DNA of 64,000 bases from Neptunitalea chrysea. GTDB taxonomy: Bacteria > Bacteroidota > Bacteroidia > Flavobacteriales > Flavobacteriaceae. The stretch covers positions 1-64,000 of the forward strand of contig NZ_BRVP01000002.1 of NCBI RefSeq assembly GCF_027924145.1. The letters are read 5' to 3'. The notes below the pieces were generated by a model that had not been told where the DNA came from, did no database searches, and saw only the letters and a program-made list of their open reading frames with translations. Below are positions 17,533 to 28,280 of the stretch, piece by piece (the stretch's first letter is position 1; the number at the start of each line of letters is the position of its first letter). The position numbers and the translations under genes were made by a program.

Positions 17533-18395
17533 TGAAATTAAAAGAATTACATATAGCTTTTCAGGATGCATTATTTGGGTTGACTGATAAAGAAGAAATA
17601 AATAGTTTTTTCTTTATGTTGACGGAGCATTTCGTTAAGATATCCAGACTTCAACTTGCATTACAACCTGATCTTGAAATAAATGAGGAGCAACGTGATT
17701 TAATGTTACATGCTTTAGAGGGGTTAAAAAAAGAAAGACCTATACAATATATAATAGGTAAAGCGTTTTTTTATGATTTGGTTTTTGAGGTAGATGAAAA
17801 TACTTTGATACCAAGACCTGAAACGGAGGAATTGGTAGATTGGATTGTTTCGGATGTTAAAGGGGTAGGGATTGAAAATCCGCAAGTGTTGGATATAGGA
17901 ACCGGAAGCGGATGTATTGCCATAACGGTAGCTCATGAACTACCAAAAGCAGCAGTATTGGCACTAGATGTTTCTGAAAAGGCTTTAGAGAAGGCTTATA
18001 ATAATGCTAAATTGAATAAGGTAAATGTGACTTTTAAAATACAGGATATTTTAAAAGTAGATTCTCAGATGTCAGATTTACCATTATGTTCAGTTATTGT
18101 ATCTAATCCGCCTTATGTTAGGGAATTAGAAAAAAAGGAAATGAAGAAGAATGTATTGGAGTATGAGCCTGATACAGCTTTATTTGTTTCTGATGGAAAT
18201 CCACTTCTTTTCTACGATAAAATAAGCGATATTGCTTTAACTAACCTAGAAGAGGGCGGACTCTTATATTTTGAGATAAACCAATATTTAGCTAAGGAAA
18301 CCAAAGAATTAGTTACTTCTAAAGGATTTAAAGAGGTAACATTACGTAAAGATATTTACGGAAATTATAGAATGTTAAAAGCTATTAAAGCATAG
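17532..18395 (+). CDS. prmC: Release factor glutamine methyltransferase PrmC
   Basis: PrmC methylates the GGQ glutamine of peptide chain release factors 1 and 2. An N-terminal helical domain with PIQYIIG precedes the class I methyltransferase core: DIGTGSGCIAI binds SAM and SNPPYV is the NPPY substrate motif; LIPRPETEELV is also family-typical. Length is 287 residues. It overlaps the GNAT gene at its start and lies 3 bp before ligA. Confidence 0.93.
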   Translation: MKLKELHIAFQDALFGLTDKEEINSFFFMLTEHFVKISRLQLALQPDLEINEEQRDLMLHALEGLKKERPIQYIIGKAFFYDLVFEVDENTLIPRPETEELVDWIVSDVKGVGIENPQVLDIGTGSGCIAITVAHELPKAAVLALDVSEKALEKAYNNAKLNKVNVTFKIQDILKVDSQMSDLPLCSVIVSNPPYVRELEKKEMKKNVLEYEPDTALFVSDGNPLLFYDKISDIALTNLEEGGLLYFEINQYLAKETKELVTSKGFKEVTLRKDIYGNYRMLKAIKA

Positions 18396-20393
<1,998 letters not shown>

Positions 20394-20400
20394 AGATATA

Positions 20401-21084
20401 ATGTTTAAGAAAAAATTAGCCAATTTCTTTTTAGCTCTGTTGTGTTTGCATGCAGTATTTTATTGTGTGCTATACTTTCTTGACATTTATGGATTCTCTA
20501 GGGTAATAGCAGTATTTTCGATTCCGTTACTAATAGTTTATTATGTTTTGAAATCTGTTAAGATAGATTATTTCTTTATAGTTTCTTTGACTTTTGTTTT
20601 TATAGGAGATGTTATTAATAGCTTTTATCCTGTTGTTTACAATATGTATATAGTTTTATATGCATTGAATTTGGCATATTATAGTTATTACATTTTACGT
20701 GAGTTAGGAGATAAAATGACTGTTAAAAATGTTTTATTGCCCGCTATTCCATATACAGGATTGTATATTGTAACCTTTTACTATTTAAGTGCTTATTTGA
20801 GAGGTGTATCTGTAGAATTAATTCTTATATATAATTTTTTTATGGGAGTTTTTGTTGTGAGTACTTGGATAAAATTTATGGTTTCTAAAGGAAAAGGAAA
20901 AATATATTCACTAGTATCAAGTACAGCAATTATTTTAATGTCTATACTTTTTATGTTTAATGAATTTATATATTTCAATAAAATAGTTAACGACTTTATT
21001 ATCAATTTCTTATTTTTGGGGGCACATTTGTTTATGACGTTGTATGTTGTAGATAAAGAAAATGCCAAATACAACCCCAAATAG
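20401..21084 (+). CDS. Seven- or eight-helix membrane protein, distant YhhN/lysoplasmalogenase-like
   Basis: Almost the whole 227-residue protein is hydrophobic, with about eight transmembrane segments. The pattern resembles YhhN (lysoplasmalogenase): an early FSIPLLIVYYVLK, then FVFIGDVI where YhhN has SxxGDxLL, and a late segment where YhhN has an SD motif but this protein has NE. The similarity is by eye and weak. The next gene is a similar protein, so the pair looks like a tandem duplication. Alternatively it is simply an uncharacterised flavobacterial membrane protein. Confidence 0.5.
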   Translation: MFKKKLANFFLALLCLHAVFYCVLYFLDIYGFSRVIAVFSIPLLIVYYVLKSVKIDYFFIVSLTFVFIGDVINSFYPVVYNMYIVLYALNLAYYSYYILRELGDKMTVKNVLLPAIPYTGLYIVTFYYLSAYLRGVSVELILIYNFFMGVFVVSTWIKFMVSKGKGKIYSLVSSTAIILMSILFMFNEFIYFNKIVNDFIINFLFLGAHLFMTLYVVDKENAKYNPK

Positions 21085-21090
21085 CCCTAA

Positions 21091-21747
21091 ATGAAGGTAA
21101 AATTATTCCCGATGCTTTTGTTTCTAAATACCTTTTTATATGGTGTTCTAGGGTACTTTAAAATTGATTTTTATAATGGTGTTTTTTCTTTTTTAACGAT
21201 TCCTATTATATCCTTATTTTACATTACACAGAAGCAAGGTAAAGGTTTAAATTATGTTTATTTAATTAGTTTACTGGTTCTTACATTAGCTGATTTTGTA
21301 GATTCAGTAATCAGAGTGGAGTTGTTTTCGTTACCCTTGTTTGGTATTGGGCTATATCTTTATGCATTTCTAGTAATATCTAAAGTGAATCATCTAAAAG
21401 TAAGCACTATAATAAAAGTGAGTTTCCCTTTTTTGCTTTTGTATTTGGTTCCATCGATTTACTTTTATAAATATTTTGAAGAATTGGAAATACCGCTGCT
21501 AATTCATAATTCTGGACTTGGATTTTTTGTATTTACAGTTTTTATAAAAATAGTAAATGAGAACTCTATAAAATCTAATATTTACTTATTTTTAAGTGGT
21601 ACAATCTTGTTTACTACAGTATTGCTAAGAGCTTATGTTATGTTTATATCCTATAGTAGTTTTATCAACTCATTTATTATAATACCAGGTTTTAGCATTG
21701 CTAATTATTGTATGTCCAAATATATACTGAAGATTAAATATCATTAA
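21091..21747 (+). CDS. Paralogous membrane protein, distant YhhN-like
   Basis: This 218-residue protein has the same hydrophobic layout as its upstream neighbour, 6 bp away: FLTIPIISLFYITQK and LVLTLADFVDSV match the FSIPLL and FVFIGDVINS segments. The GD pair of YhhN is replaced here by AD. The two genes probably arose by tandem duplication and have diverged strongly. Function unknown. Its last 4 bases overlap the convergent metallophosphatase gene. Confidence 0.5.
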   Translation: MKVKLFPMLLFLNTFLYGVLGYFKIDFYNGVFSFLTIPIISLFYITQKQGKGLNYVYLISLLVLTLADFVDSVIRVELFSLPLFGIGLYLYAFLVISKVNHLKVSTIIKVSFPFLLLYLVPSIYFYKYFEELEIPLLIHNSGLGFFVFTVFIKIVNENSIKSNIYLFLSGTILFTTVLLRAYVMFISYSSFINSFIIIPGFSIANYCMSKYILKIKYH

Positions 21748-22658
21748 ACAATTATAGATTTCCCTGTTGATGTTACTACAGATTCGTTATCAAAATAAAA
21801 ATCGATTCTGCCGACATTAATCCCATAACAACCTACTTGATTCACCAATACATCCTTGTTTATTTTATTTTTAACTATAGCAGGTTTTTCTAAAAATGTA
21901 TGTGTGTGACCACCAATAATTAAATCAATGTCTTTTGTGTTTGCAGCTAAAACTAAATCAGATACTTTGTTTGGATTATTATTATATTGATATCCTAAAT
22001 GTGATAAACAGATAACTAAATCGCACTTTTCGTCTTCTTTTAATTCTTTAACAATGTCTTGTGCAATTTCAATAGGGTCTAAGTATACTGTTTCTTTATA
22101 GTTTTTCTTGTCAACTAAGCCTTTTAGTTCTATGCCTAAACCAAAAACGCCAATTTTAACTCCTCCTTTAACAAAAATTTTATAAGGCTTAATTAATGTT
22201 TCTAGCGGAGTGTTAACAAAAGTATAGTTGGCGCAAACAAAATCAAAATTAGCATTTGGCATTTGAGCTAGTAATCCGTCAATTCCATTATCAAAGTCAT
22301 GATTACCAATAGTTACAGCATCATAACGTAACATGCTCATTAACTTAAACTCAAGTTCTCCACCATAATAGTTAAAATAGGGACTTCCCTGAAATATATC
22401 ACCTGCATCTAGTAGTAACGTATTTTGATTTTCATTTCTAACCTGTTCAATTAGGGTGGCTCTTCTAGCAACTCCACCTTGATTAGGAAAGACAGGATGA
22501 TCTGCCGGAAACGGATCTATATGACTATGAACATCATTTGTATGTAAAATGGTGATATGGCTTTTTGGATTGTTGTTGCAGGCAGTAAGACTTACACTTC
22601 CTAGTCCAACAAGTGCAGCACCGGCTGCAGTTTTATGTATAAAATCTCTTCGTTTCAT
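21744..22658 (-). CDS. 5'-nucleotidase/metallophosphatase catalytic protein with Tat-lipoprotein signal
   Basis: This is the N-terminal catalytic half of a UshA-like 5'-nucleotidase, encoded alone. Dimetal motifs are complete: HTNDVHSH, DAGDIFQG, GNHDFDNG, LSHLG and GGHTHT. The leader begins MKRRDFI, a twin-arginine motif, and ends LTAC at residues 24-27, so it may be a Tat-exported lipoprotein. The substrate-binding C-terminal domain is absent from the 304 residues and is found in the gene just upstream, 3 bp away. It would act in the periplasm or at the envelope on nucleotides or related phosphate esters. Confidence 0.88.
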   Translation of the reverse strand: MKRRDFIHKTAAGAALVGLGSVSLTACNNNPKSHITILHTNDVHSHIDPFPADHPVFPNQGGVARRATLIEQVRNENQNTLLLDAGDIFQGSPYFNYYGGELEFKLMSMLRYDAVTIGNHDFDNGIDGLLAQMPNANFDFVCANYTFVNTPLETLIKPYKIFVKGGVKIGVFGLGIELKGLVDKKNYKETVYLDPIEIAQDIVKELKEDEKCDLVICLSHLGYQYNNNPNKVSDLVLAANTKDIDLIIGGHTHTFLEKPAIVKNKINKDVLVNQVGCYGINVGRIDFYFDNESVVTSTGKSIIV

Positions 22659-22661
22659 AGT

Positions 22662-23423
22662 CTATTTATAAAGGTATAGTCTTTTATCGGTTGCCGTTTT
22701 TAAGGTATCTTGTTTAGCGAAATAGTCAATCATGGCTTTTCTAATTAAATAGTCTAGAGAGGTAGTTTGGATAGAATCTTTGAAAAATTCCATATTATCT
22801 CCTCCTGATAAAAGATAGTCTGAGGTAGCAACATTATAAGTTTGGTTCTTATTAGGTATTTCACCTTTAATTGTATAATTTCGTATAGCATCGGTAGGAC
22901 TAATTTCAAGATGAAATTGTTTGGATACAGGATGTGCTTTTTTGTTTTTAATTAAGTAATCGGCTATTTTTAAAATAGCTTCATAAGGTAATTCAACAAC
23001 TTCAATAGAGTTTTCAAAAGGCATTACCTCATAGGCGGTTCTTGTAGTAACGTTACCTTCTGGAATAGTGGCTCTAATACCGCCGTAATTTAATAAGACA
23101 AAATCAATATCTTTTTGAGTGCGCTCATGAAAAATAGGATTGACCTGCTCGTATACTATGTCGGCCATTAGATTTCCGAGTGCTGTATTTAGGTTAATCG
23201 CTTTTTTACTTAAGTATTCAGGGTTGTAGCACAAAACTTTGTTAAGGTCAGATTTTATATAGTCTCTTTTGGGTTTTATAAAATTTTCTATCTCAGTAAC
23301 TTGACTTAAAGAATCGTTAATATTAATTTGGGATGCTTTTATTTCCCTTAATTTTTGCGGTTCTTTGGAACAGCTAAAAGATAAAAATAATGTTATAATT
23401 ATAACAAAATGTTTGATTTCCAT
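22662..23423 (-). CDS. 5'-nucleotidase C-terminal domain lipoprotein
   Basis: A lipoprotein signal (LFLSFSC) precedes a free-standing 5'-nucleotidase C-terminal domain. Family segments are NTALGNLMADIVYE, LLNYGGIRATIPEG, YEVMPFENSI and the nucleoside-binding SGGDNMEF. It has no metal site, so alone it should be inactive. It probably pairs with the metallophosphatase encoded 3 bp downstream to form a two-piece enzyme. The transcription order (binding domain first, catalytic domain second) is the reverse of the single-chain order. Length is 253 residues. Confidence 0.87.
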   Translation of the reverse strand: MEIKHFVIIITLFLSFSCSKEPQKLREIKASQININDSLSQVTEIENFIKPKRDYIKSDLNKVLCYNPEYLSKKAINLNTALGNLMADIVYEQVNPIFHERTQKDIDFVLLNYGGIRATIPEGNVTTRTAYEVMPFENSIEVVELPYEAILKIADYLIKNKKAHPVSKQFHLEISPTDAIRNYTIKGEIPNKNQTYNVATSDYLLSGGDNMEFFKDSIQTTSLDYLIRKAMIDYFAKQDTLKTATDKRLYLYK

Positions 23424-23470
23424 AGTTTAAAAAATAGTTATATAACAAAGTTTTAAAAAAAAATATTTAA

Positions 23471-23478
23471 TAAATTTG
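23471..23478 (+). promoter_or_regulatory. -7 box upstream of the DUF6913/dapA group
   Basis: TAAATTTG is a perfect TAnnTTTG octamer 24 nt before the start at 23503. Confidence 0.45.
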
Positions 23479-23502
23479 TAATCAGGAAAATAATAAAATT
23501 AG

Positions 23503-24018
23503 ATGATATTAGATGGTGTAAGGAAAAAAATTATCAATAAATTAAGAAATGGGGCGAGAGATAATGATACTGTCAGATTTGAATTTAATGAGATAAAGAA
23601 AGTTGCCATTTTAGTGGACTTAGATAACTTTAAAAATCCTAATCTTTTATTTACAGCATTTAAAACGTTAGCGTTAAAAAATGCATCACTCGAAGTAATA
23701 GGTTATGTAAAGAAAAAAGAAGTAGAAATAGAATATGTAATACCGGTATATCAAAAGAAGGAGGTGGGGTTAATTGGTAAATTAAAGAGTGAGCCTCTTT
23801 CTGGGTTTGTGAATAAAAAGTATGATGTGTTAATTAATTACTTTTCTGAAGAGGTGTATGAGTTAGTGTTGGTTTCAACCTTGACTAAAGCATCTATTAA
23901 AGTTGGTTTTCCAACTATTGATAAGAATTGTAATGATTTGATATTGAACTGTGATTTTGATAAAACAACGCAGTTTTTTGAAATGTTAAAGAATTATTTG
24001 AAAGTAATAAAGAAGTAG
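23503..24018 (+). CDS. DUF6913-type conserved hypothetical protein
   Basis: A 171-residue cytoplasmic protein with no signal peptide or membrane segment. It alternates strands and helices ([49 protein letters not shown]), suggesting a Rossmann-like alpha/beta fold. I recognise it as the small protein often found before dapA in Flavobacteriaceae (DUF6913); no function is known. It sits 2 bp before dapA and is surely co-transcribed. Confidence 0.7.
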   Translation: MILDGVRKKIINKLRNGARDNDTVRFEFNEIKKVAILVDLDNFKNPNLLFTAFKTLALKNASLEVIGYVKKKEVEIEYVIPVYQKKEVGLIGKLKSEPLSGFVNKKYDVLINYFSEEVYELVLVSTLTKASIKVGFPTIDKNCNDLILNCDFDKTTQFFEMLKNYLKVIKK

Positions 24019-24020
24019 AG

Positions 24021-24914
24021 ATGCGATCAAAATTTTTAGGGACAGGTGTTGCTTTAGTGACTCCTTTCAGAGAAGATAATGCGGTTGATGTAGAGGCATT
24101 AGAGCGTTTGGTAAACTATGTTATAGATAGAGGAGTAGAATACCTTGTTGTTTTGGGTTCTACTGCAGAGACAGCTACTTTAAATAAGGAGGAAAAACAG
24201 TTAGTTATAAGTACCGTTAGAACTGTAAATAACGGAAGAGTTCCTATGGTTTTAGGAATGGGGAGTAATAATACTGCTGAGTTGGTGTACGAGTTGACTA
24301 CAACAGATATGCATGGTTTCGATGCTATATTATCGGTTTCTCCTTATTATAATAAACCAACACAGGAAGGTATTTATCAGCATTTTAAAATGGTAGCTGA
24401 GAACTCTCCGCTACCTATTATATTATATAATGTACCAGCAAGAACGGGCTCTAATGTGTTACCTTCAACGGTATTACGTTTGGCACACGAATTTGATAAT
24501 ATCATAGGGGTGAAGGAAGCATCTGGTGATTTAACACAAGCAATGCGAATTTTAAATGCAATGCCTAAGGATTTCCTAGTTATTTCGGGAGATGATATGA
24601 TGGCATTGCCAATGGTTTTAGCCGGAGGAGCTGGTGTTATTTCAGTAATAGGTCAAGGTGTTCCCAAAGAGTTTTCAGAGATGATTCGTTTAGGATTGTT
24701 AGGTAAACATAAAGAAGCATTTTCTCTTCAATATAAATTAATGAAGTGTATTGATTATATTTTTGAAGAAGGAAATCCGGCTGGTATTAAAGCGTTATTA
24801 GAAATACATGGAGTGTGTTCTAAATCAGTTCGTTTACCATTGGTACCAGCATCAGAACATTTATATGCTAAATTAGTGCGTTTTACAGAAGCTTTTAATG
24901 CTATATCAGTGTAA
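24021..24914 (+). CDS. dapA: 4-hydroxy-tetrahydrodipicolinate synthase
   Basis: DapA condenses pyruvate with aspartate semialdehyde in lysine and diaminopimelate synthesis. The Schiff-base lysine is Lys165 in [10 protein letters not shown], and Tyr136 in [10 protein letters not shown] is the proton-relay tyrosine. GSTAET at 46-51 takes the place of the usual GTTGE phosphate-loop motif. The length of 297 residues is normal. It ends overlapping the start of the potassium-channel gene (TAATG). Confidence 0.95.
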   Translation: MRSKFLGTGVALVTPFREDNAVDVEALERLVNYVIDRGVEYLVVLGSTAETATLNKEEKQLVISTVRTVNNGRVPMVLGMGSNNTAELVYELTTTDMHGFDAILSVSPYYNKPTQEGIYQHFKMVAENSPLPIILYNVPARTGSNVLPSTVLRLAHEFDNIIGVKEASGDLTQAMRILNAMPKDFLVISGDDMMALPMVLAGGAGVISVIGQGVPKEFSEMIRLGLLGKHKEAFSLQYKLMKCIDYIFEEGNPAGIKALLEIHGVCSKSVRLPLVPASEHLYAKLVRFTEAFNAISV

Positions 24915-25828
24915 TGTTTAAAAGGCTCAACGATCCAGGTTTTGGTAATTTTTCAACGCGTAATATGCAACGTTACGTAAACAAAGACGGAACGTTAAAT
25001 ATTAAGCATTTAAATAAAAAAAGAAATATTTCAGCCGCGTATAGCTATTTAATAGATATATCGTGGCTGAAATTTTTTATACTGGTAATAGTTTCCTATA
25101 CAGTTATAAATATTGTATTTGCACTAATCTATTTGCTTATAGGTATAGAGAATCTTACTCCTTCTACAGCTAGTTTAGGTCATGATTTTTTTAATGCTTT
25201 TTTCTTTTCTGCACAAACGATTACTACTGTAGGATATGGAGGTATTTCACCCGAAGGGATTGTTACGGGGCTTATTTCTTCATTTGAGGCGATGTTAGGG
25301 CTTATTTGTTTTTCGTTTGTTACAGGATTGTTGTATGGTAGATTTTCAAAACCCAAAGCGAGTTTGGATTTTAGCGAGCATGTAGTACTAAATGAACATC
25401 GTGGAGTAAATAGCATAATGTTTAGAATTATGAATACCCGAAGAGCTGCTATGATTAGACCTAAAGTAGATGTGATATTATTAAAATCGGACTTAGTAGG
25501 AGATCGTTATAAAAGTAATTTTTATAACTTAGAGCTTGAAAGAGATACCATAACCTATTTATCTACTACTTGGACAGTAGTTCATCCTATTAATGATAAA
25601 AGCCCTTTAATTAATTATTCTTTAGAAGAATTAAAACAATTACATGCAGAGATCGTTATATTAATCTCGTATTACGATGATTCTTTTAATCAGGAGGTAC
25701 ACCAAGTGCATTCTTATGTGCTTAATGAATTACTTTTAGACAGCCGTTTTGAAAAGGCATTTACCTTTAATGAAGAAGGTGTAATGGAGTTTGATCATGG
25801 TAAGTTTAATAGCACAATACAAAAATAA
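24914..25828 (+). CDS. Inward-rectifier-type potassium channel (KirBac family)
   Basis: Two transmembrane helices (about residues 48-75 and 110-140) flank a pore loop with the selectivity filter TTVGYGGISP. The C-terminal half is the immunoglobulin-like IRK domain (FSEHVVLNEHRGVNSIMFRIMNTR, VVHPINDKSPL). At 304 residues it matches KirBac channels. It would carry potassium across the inner membrane. Its start overlaps the stop of dapA, so the two are translated together although no metabolic link is known. Confidence 0.9.
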   Translation: MFKRLNDPGFGNFSTRNMQRYVNKDGTLNIKHLNKKRNISAAYSYLIDISWLKFFILVIVSYTVINIVFALIYLLIGIENLTPSTASLGHDFFNAFFFSAQTITTVGYGGISPEGIVTGLISSFEAMLGLICFSFVTGLLYGRFSKPKASLDFSEHVVLNEHRGVNSIMFRIMNTRRAAMIRPKVDVILLKSDLVGDRYKSNFYNLELERDTITYLSTTWTVVHPINDKSPLINYSLEELKQLHAEIVILISYYDDSFNQEVHQVHSYVLNELLLDSRFEKAFTFNEEGVMEFDHGKFNSTIQK

Positions 25829-25896
25829 AGTTAAAGTTTAGGTTTGTACTATTTATACACACTTTAAAAGTATATTTTAGCCGAGCAAAAAATCTT

Positions 25897-25925
25897 TTGT
25901 AATACCATTAAAATATCTAATTTTG
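25897..25925 (+). promoter_or_regulatory. bamD promoter, TTG-N18-TAATTTTG
   Basis: TTG at 25897-25899 and TAATTTTG at 25918-25925 are 18 nt apart, a full match to the Bacteroidota promoter. Only 4 nt remain before the first ATG at 25930, so transcription may start at that codon or the second ATG at 25942 may be used. Confidence 0.6.
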
Positions 25926-25929
25926 CAGA

Positions 25930-26733
25930 ATGTTTAAAAATATGAAATACGTAGGTTACTTAGTTATAGTATTTATTGTTGCAACTTCTTGTAGCTCTTA
26001 TCAAAAAGCACTTAAAAGTGAAGATGTAAAGGTTAAGTACGATTTAGCTGAAAGTTTATACAAAGAAGGTAAATATCCAAAAGCGAATAGACTGTTTGAA
26101 CAAATATTACCTAAATATGCTGGTAAACCTCAAGGGGAAAGAGTAGTTTTCATGTATGCAGATGCTTTATATAAAGATGAGGATTACTATACAGCTGCAT
26201 ATCAGTTTGAGCGTTTTTCAACATCATATCCTAATAGTCAGAAATCGGAAGAAGCCGCGTTTTATTCCGCAAAGTCATCGTATATGTTGTCTCCTGTTTT
26301 TTCTATTGATCAGGCGGATACATATTCAGCATTAAATAAACTTCAAGGGTTTATTAATAATTATCCGCAATCTGAGTTTTTATCGGAGGCCAATGAAATG
26401 GTTCAGAAACTTACAAGTAAGCTTGAAAAGAAAGAGCTAGAGATAGCTAAGAACTATAGTAAAACATATTATTATAAGTCGAGTATTAAATCAATAGATA
26501 ATTTTCTATTAGATTATCCAGGGTCATCTTACAAGGAAGAGGCTTTATTTGTGAAATTAGATGCTTCGTATAAATTGGCTATAAATAGTTACGAATATTT
26601 AATTAAAGATAGGTTGTTAGAAGCTCAGGAAGCTTATGATGATTTGTTAAAGTATTTCCCAAATACTACATTTGCAGATCAGGCAAGTAAGATACAAGAA
26701 GATATTAAAGAAGAATTAAGTAAAAGATCATAA
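25930..26733 (+). CDS. bamD: Outer membrane assembly lipoprotein BamD
   Basis: A lipoprotein signal (IVATSCSSYQKALKS) precedes TPR-type helical repeats: LAESLYKEGKYPKANRLFEQIL, ALYKDEDYYTAAYQFERF and AYDDLLKYFP among others. This is the BamD/YfiO lipoprotein of the beta-barrel assembly machine, anchored at the inner face of the outer membrane. Length is 267 residues. The ATG at 25942 (MKYVGYL) is an equally good start and fits better with the promoter just upstream. It heads a run with omega and coaBC. Confidence 0.88.
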   Translation: MFKNMKYVGYLVIVFIVATSCSSYQKALKSEDVKVKYDLAESLYKEGKYPKANRLFEQILPKYAGKPQGERVVFMYADALYKDEDYYTAAYQFERFSTSYPNSQKSEEAAFYSAKSSYMLSPVFSIDQADTYSALNKLQGFINNYPQSEFLSEANEMVQKLTSKLEKKELEIAKNYSKTYYYKSSIKSIDNFLLDYPGSSYKEEALFVKLDASYKLAINSYEYLIKDRLLEAQEAYDDLLKYFPNTTFADQASKIQEDIKEELSKRS

Positions 26734-26748
26734 ATATTACAAGAGAGA

Positions 26749-27069
26749 ATGAGTAATTTAAAGAAAACTGAAGCACCTGTATCAACCGTTACTTATGATA
26801 AAAATGAGTTTGATGCATCAACACAAAATATTTATGAAGCTATTGCTATTGTTGCTAAGCGTTCAATTCAAATTAACTCTGAAATTAAAAAGGAGCTAAT
26901 TGAAAAGTTAGATGAGTTTGCAACATACAATGATAGCTTAGAAGAGATTTTTGAAAATAAAGAACAAATCGAGGTTTCTAAGTATTACGAAAAATTACCA
27001 AAACCACATACGCTTGCAGTAGAAGAGTGGTTAGATGGTAAAATTTATTTTAGAAACACAGAAAAATAA
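26749..27069 (+). CDS. rpoZ: RNA polymerase omega subunit (Bacteroidota type)
   Basis: This 106-residue protein has the N-terminal pattern of the Rpb6/omega family in Bacteroidota: STQNIYEAIAIVAKRSIQIN followed by a helical stretch and the conserved PKPHTLAVEEWLDGKI tail. Omega helps assemble and stabilise RNA polymerase. Its position between bamD and coaBC is the usual one in the phylum, and in many bacteria rpoZ neighbours coaBC. Confidence 0.82.
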   Translation: MSNLKKTEAPVSTVTYDKNEFDASTQNIYEAIAIVAKRSIQINSEIKKELIEKLDEFATYNDSLEEIFENKEQIEVSKYYEKLPKPHTLAVEEWLDGKIYFRNTEK

Positions 27070-27077
27070 TACGAACA

Positions 27078-28280
27078 ATGTCTTTTTTAAGCGGTAAAAA
27101 AATCCTGTTAGGAGTTACCGGCGGTATTGCCGCTTATAAAACTACATATTTAGTACGTTTATTTATTAAAGCTGGCGCACAGGTTCAGGTGGTAATGACA
27201 AAAAATGCCAAAGAATTTGTGACGCCTTTAGTGCTTTCTACCCTTTCTAAAAATCCAGTATATTCAGATTTTGTTAAAGATACTCATTCTGGTGAGTGGA
27301 CAAATCATGTGGAATTAGGATTATGGGCAGACCTCATGCTTATTGCACCAGCTACTATTAATACGTTAGCAAAAATGGCTACGGGCGATAGTGATAATTT
27401 ATTGCTTACTGTGTACAGGTCTGCAAAATGTCCTGTGTATTTTGCTCCGGCTATGGATTTAGACATGTTTAAGCATGAAAGTACAAAGAATACGTTTAAA
27501 ATTCTGGAGTCTTTCGGGAATAATATGATTCCGTCTGAATCGGGTGAATTGGCCAGTGGTTTAGTTGGAGAAGGTCGTATGGCAGAGCCAGAAAATATAG
27601 TAGCATTTCTTGAAAAAGATTTGGCTAAGCATGCGCCTTTGCATGGAAAAAAAGTACTTATTACAGCAGGGCCAACTTATGAGGCTATAGACCCAGTTAG
27701 GTTTATAGGGAACCATTCTTCGGGTAAAATGGGATATGCTATTGCAGAAGAGGCACACAGGCTAGGAGCTGAAGTTATTTTAGTTTCGGGTCCTACGCAT
27801 ATGCAACCCAATGCTCCGGTACATTTAATTAGAGTAACAAGTGCGCAGGAAATGTATGATGCCGTTCATGAGTATTATAGTGCTGTGGATATTGCTATTC
27901 TTGCTGCGGCAGTTGCAGATTATAAGCCGGCAAATGTAGCAGAACAGAAAATAAAAAAGAGTACTTCTACGTTATCAATAGAACTAGCGCCTACAAAGGA
28001 TATTTTAGCATCGTTAGGGGATACTAAATCGAAACAGTTTTTAGTTGGTTTTGCTTTAGAAACTGAAAATGAATTGGAGAATGCTAAAGGAAAACTGACT
28101 AGAAAAAAGTTAGATGCTATAGTTCTAAATTCTTTAAACGATAAAGGTGCTGGTTTTGGAAAACCAACAAATAAGATTACCTTTATTGATGCCGATTCAG
28201 TAACACCTTTTGACGTTAAATCGAAAGATGAAGTGGCAAAAGATATATTTAACGAAATAATTATCAGATTACATGCGTAA
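27078..28280 (+). CDS. coaBC: Phosphopantothenoylcysteine decarboxylase/synthase CoaBC
   Basis: This bifunctional flavoprotein performs two steps of coenzyme A synthesis. The N-terminal CoaC domain has GVTGGIAAYK and the active His77 in NHVELG. At the two other canonical CoaC positions the residues differ: PAMD (Asp127) instead of PAMN, and ELASG (Ser160) instead of a cysteine. The C-terminal CoaB domain has GPTYEAIDPVRFIGNHSSGKMG and AAVADYKP with the active lysine. Length is 400 residues. I believe these CoaC changes are shared by relatives. It overlaps the next gene by 8 bp. Confidence 0.93.
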   Translation: MSFLSGKKILLGVTGGIAAYKTTYLVRLFIKAGAQVQVVMTKNAKEFVTPLVLSTLSKNPVYSDFVKDTHSGEWTNHVELGLWADLMLIAPATINTLAKMATGDSDNLLLTVYRSAKCPVYFAPAMDLDMFKHESTKNTFKILESFGNNMIPSESGELASGLVGEGRMAEPENIVAFLEKDLAKHAPLHGKKVLITAGPTYEAIDPVRFIGNHSSGKMGYAIAEEAHRLGAEVILVSGPTHMQPNAPVHLIRVTSAQEMYDAVHEYYSAVDIAILAAAVADYKPANVAEQKIKKSTSTLSIELAPTKDILASLGDTKSKQFLVGFALETENELENAKGKLTRKKLDAIVLNSLNDKGAGFGKPTNKITFIDADSVTPFDVKSKDEVAKDIFNEIIIRLHA

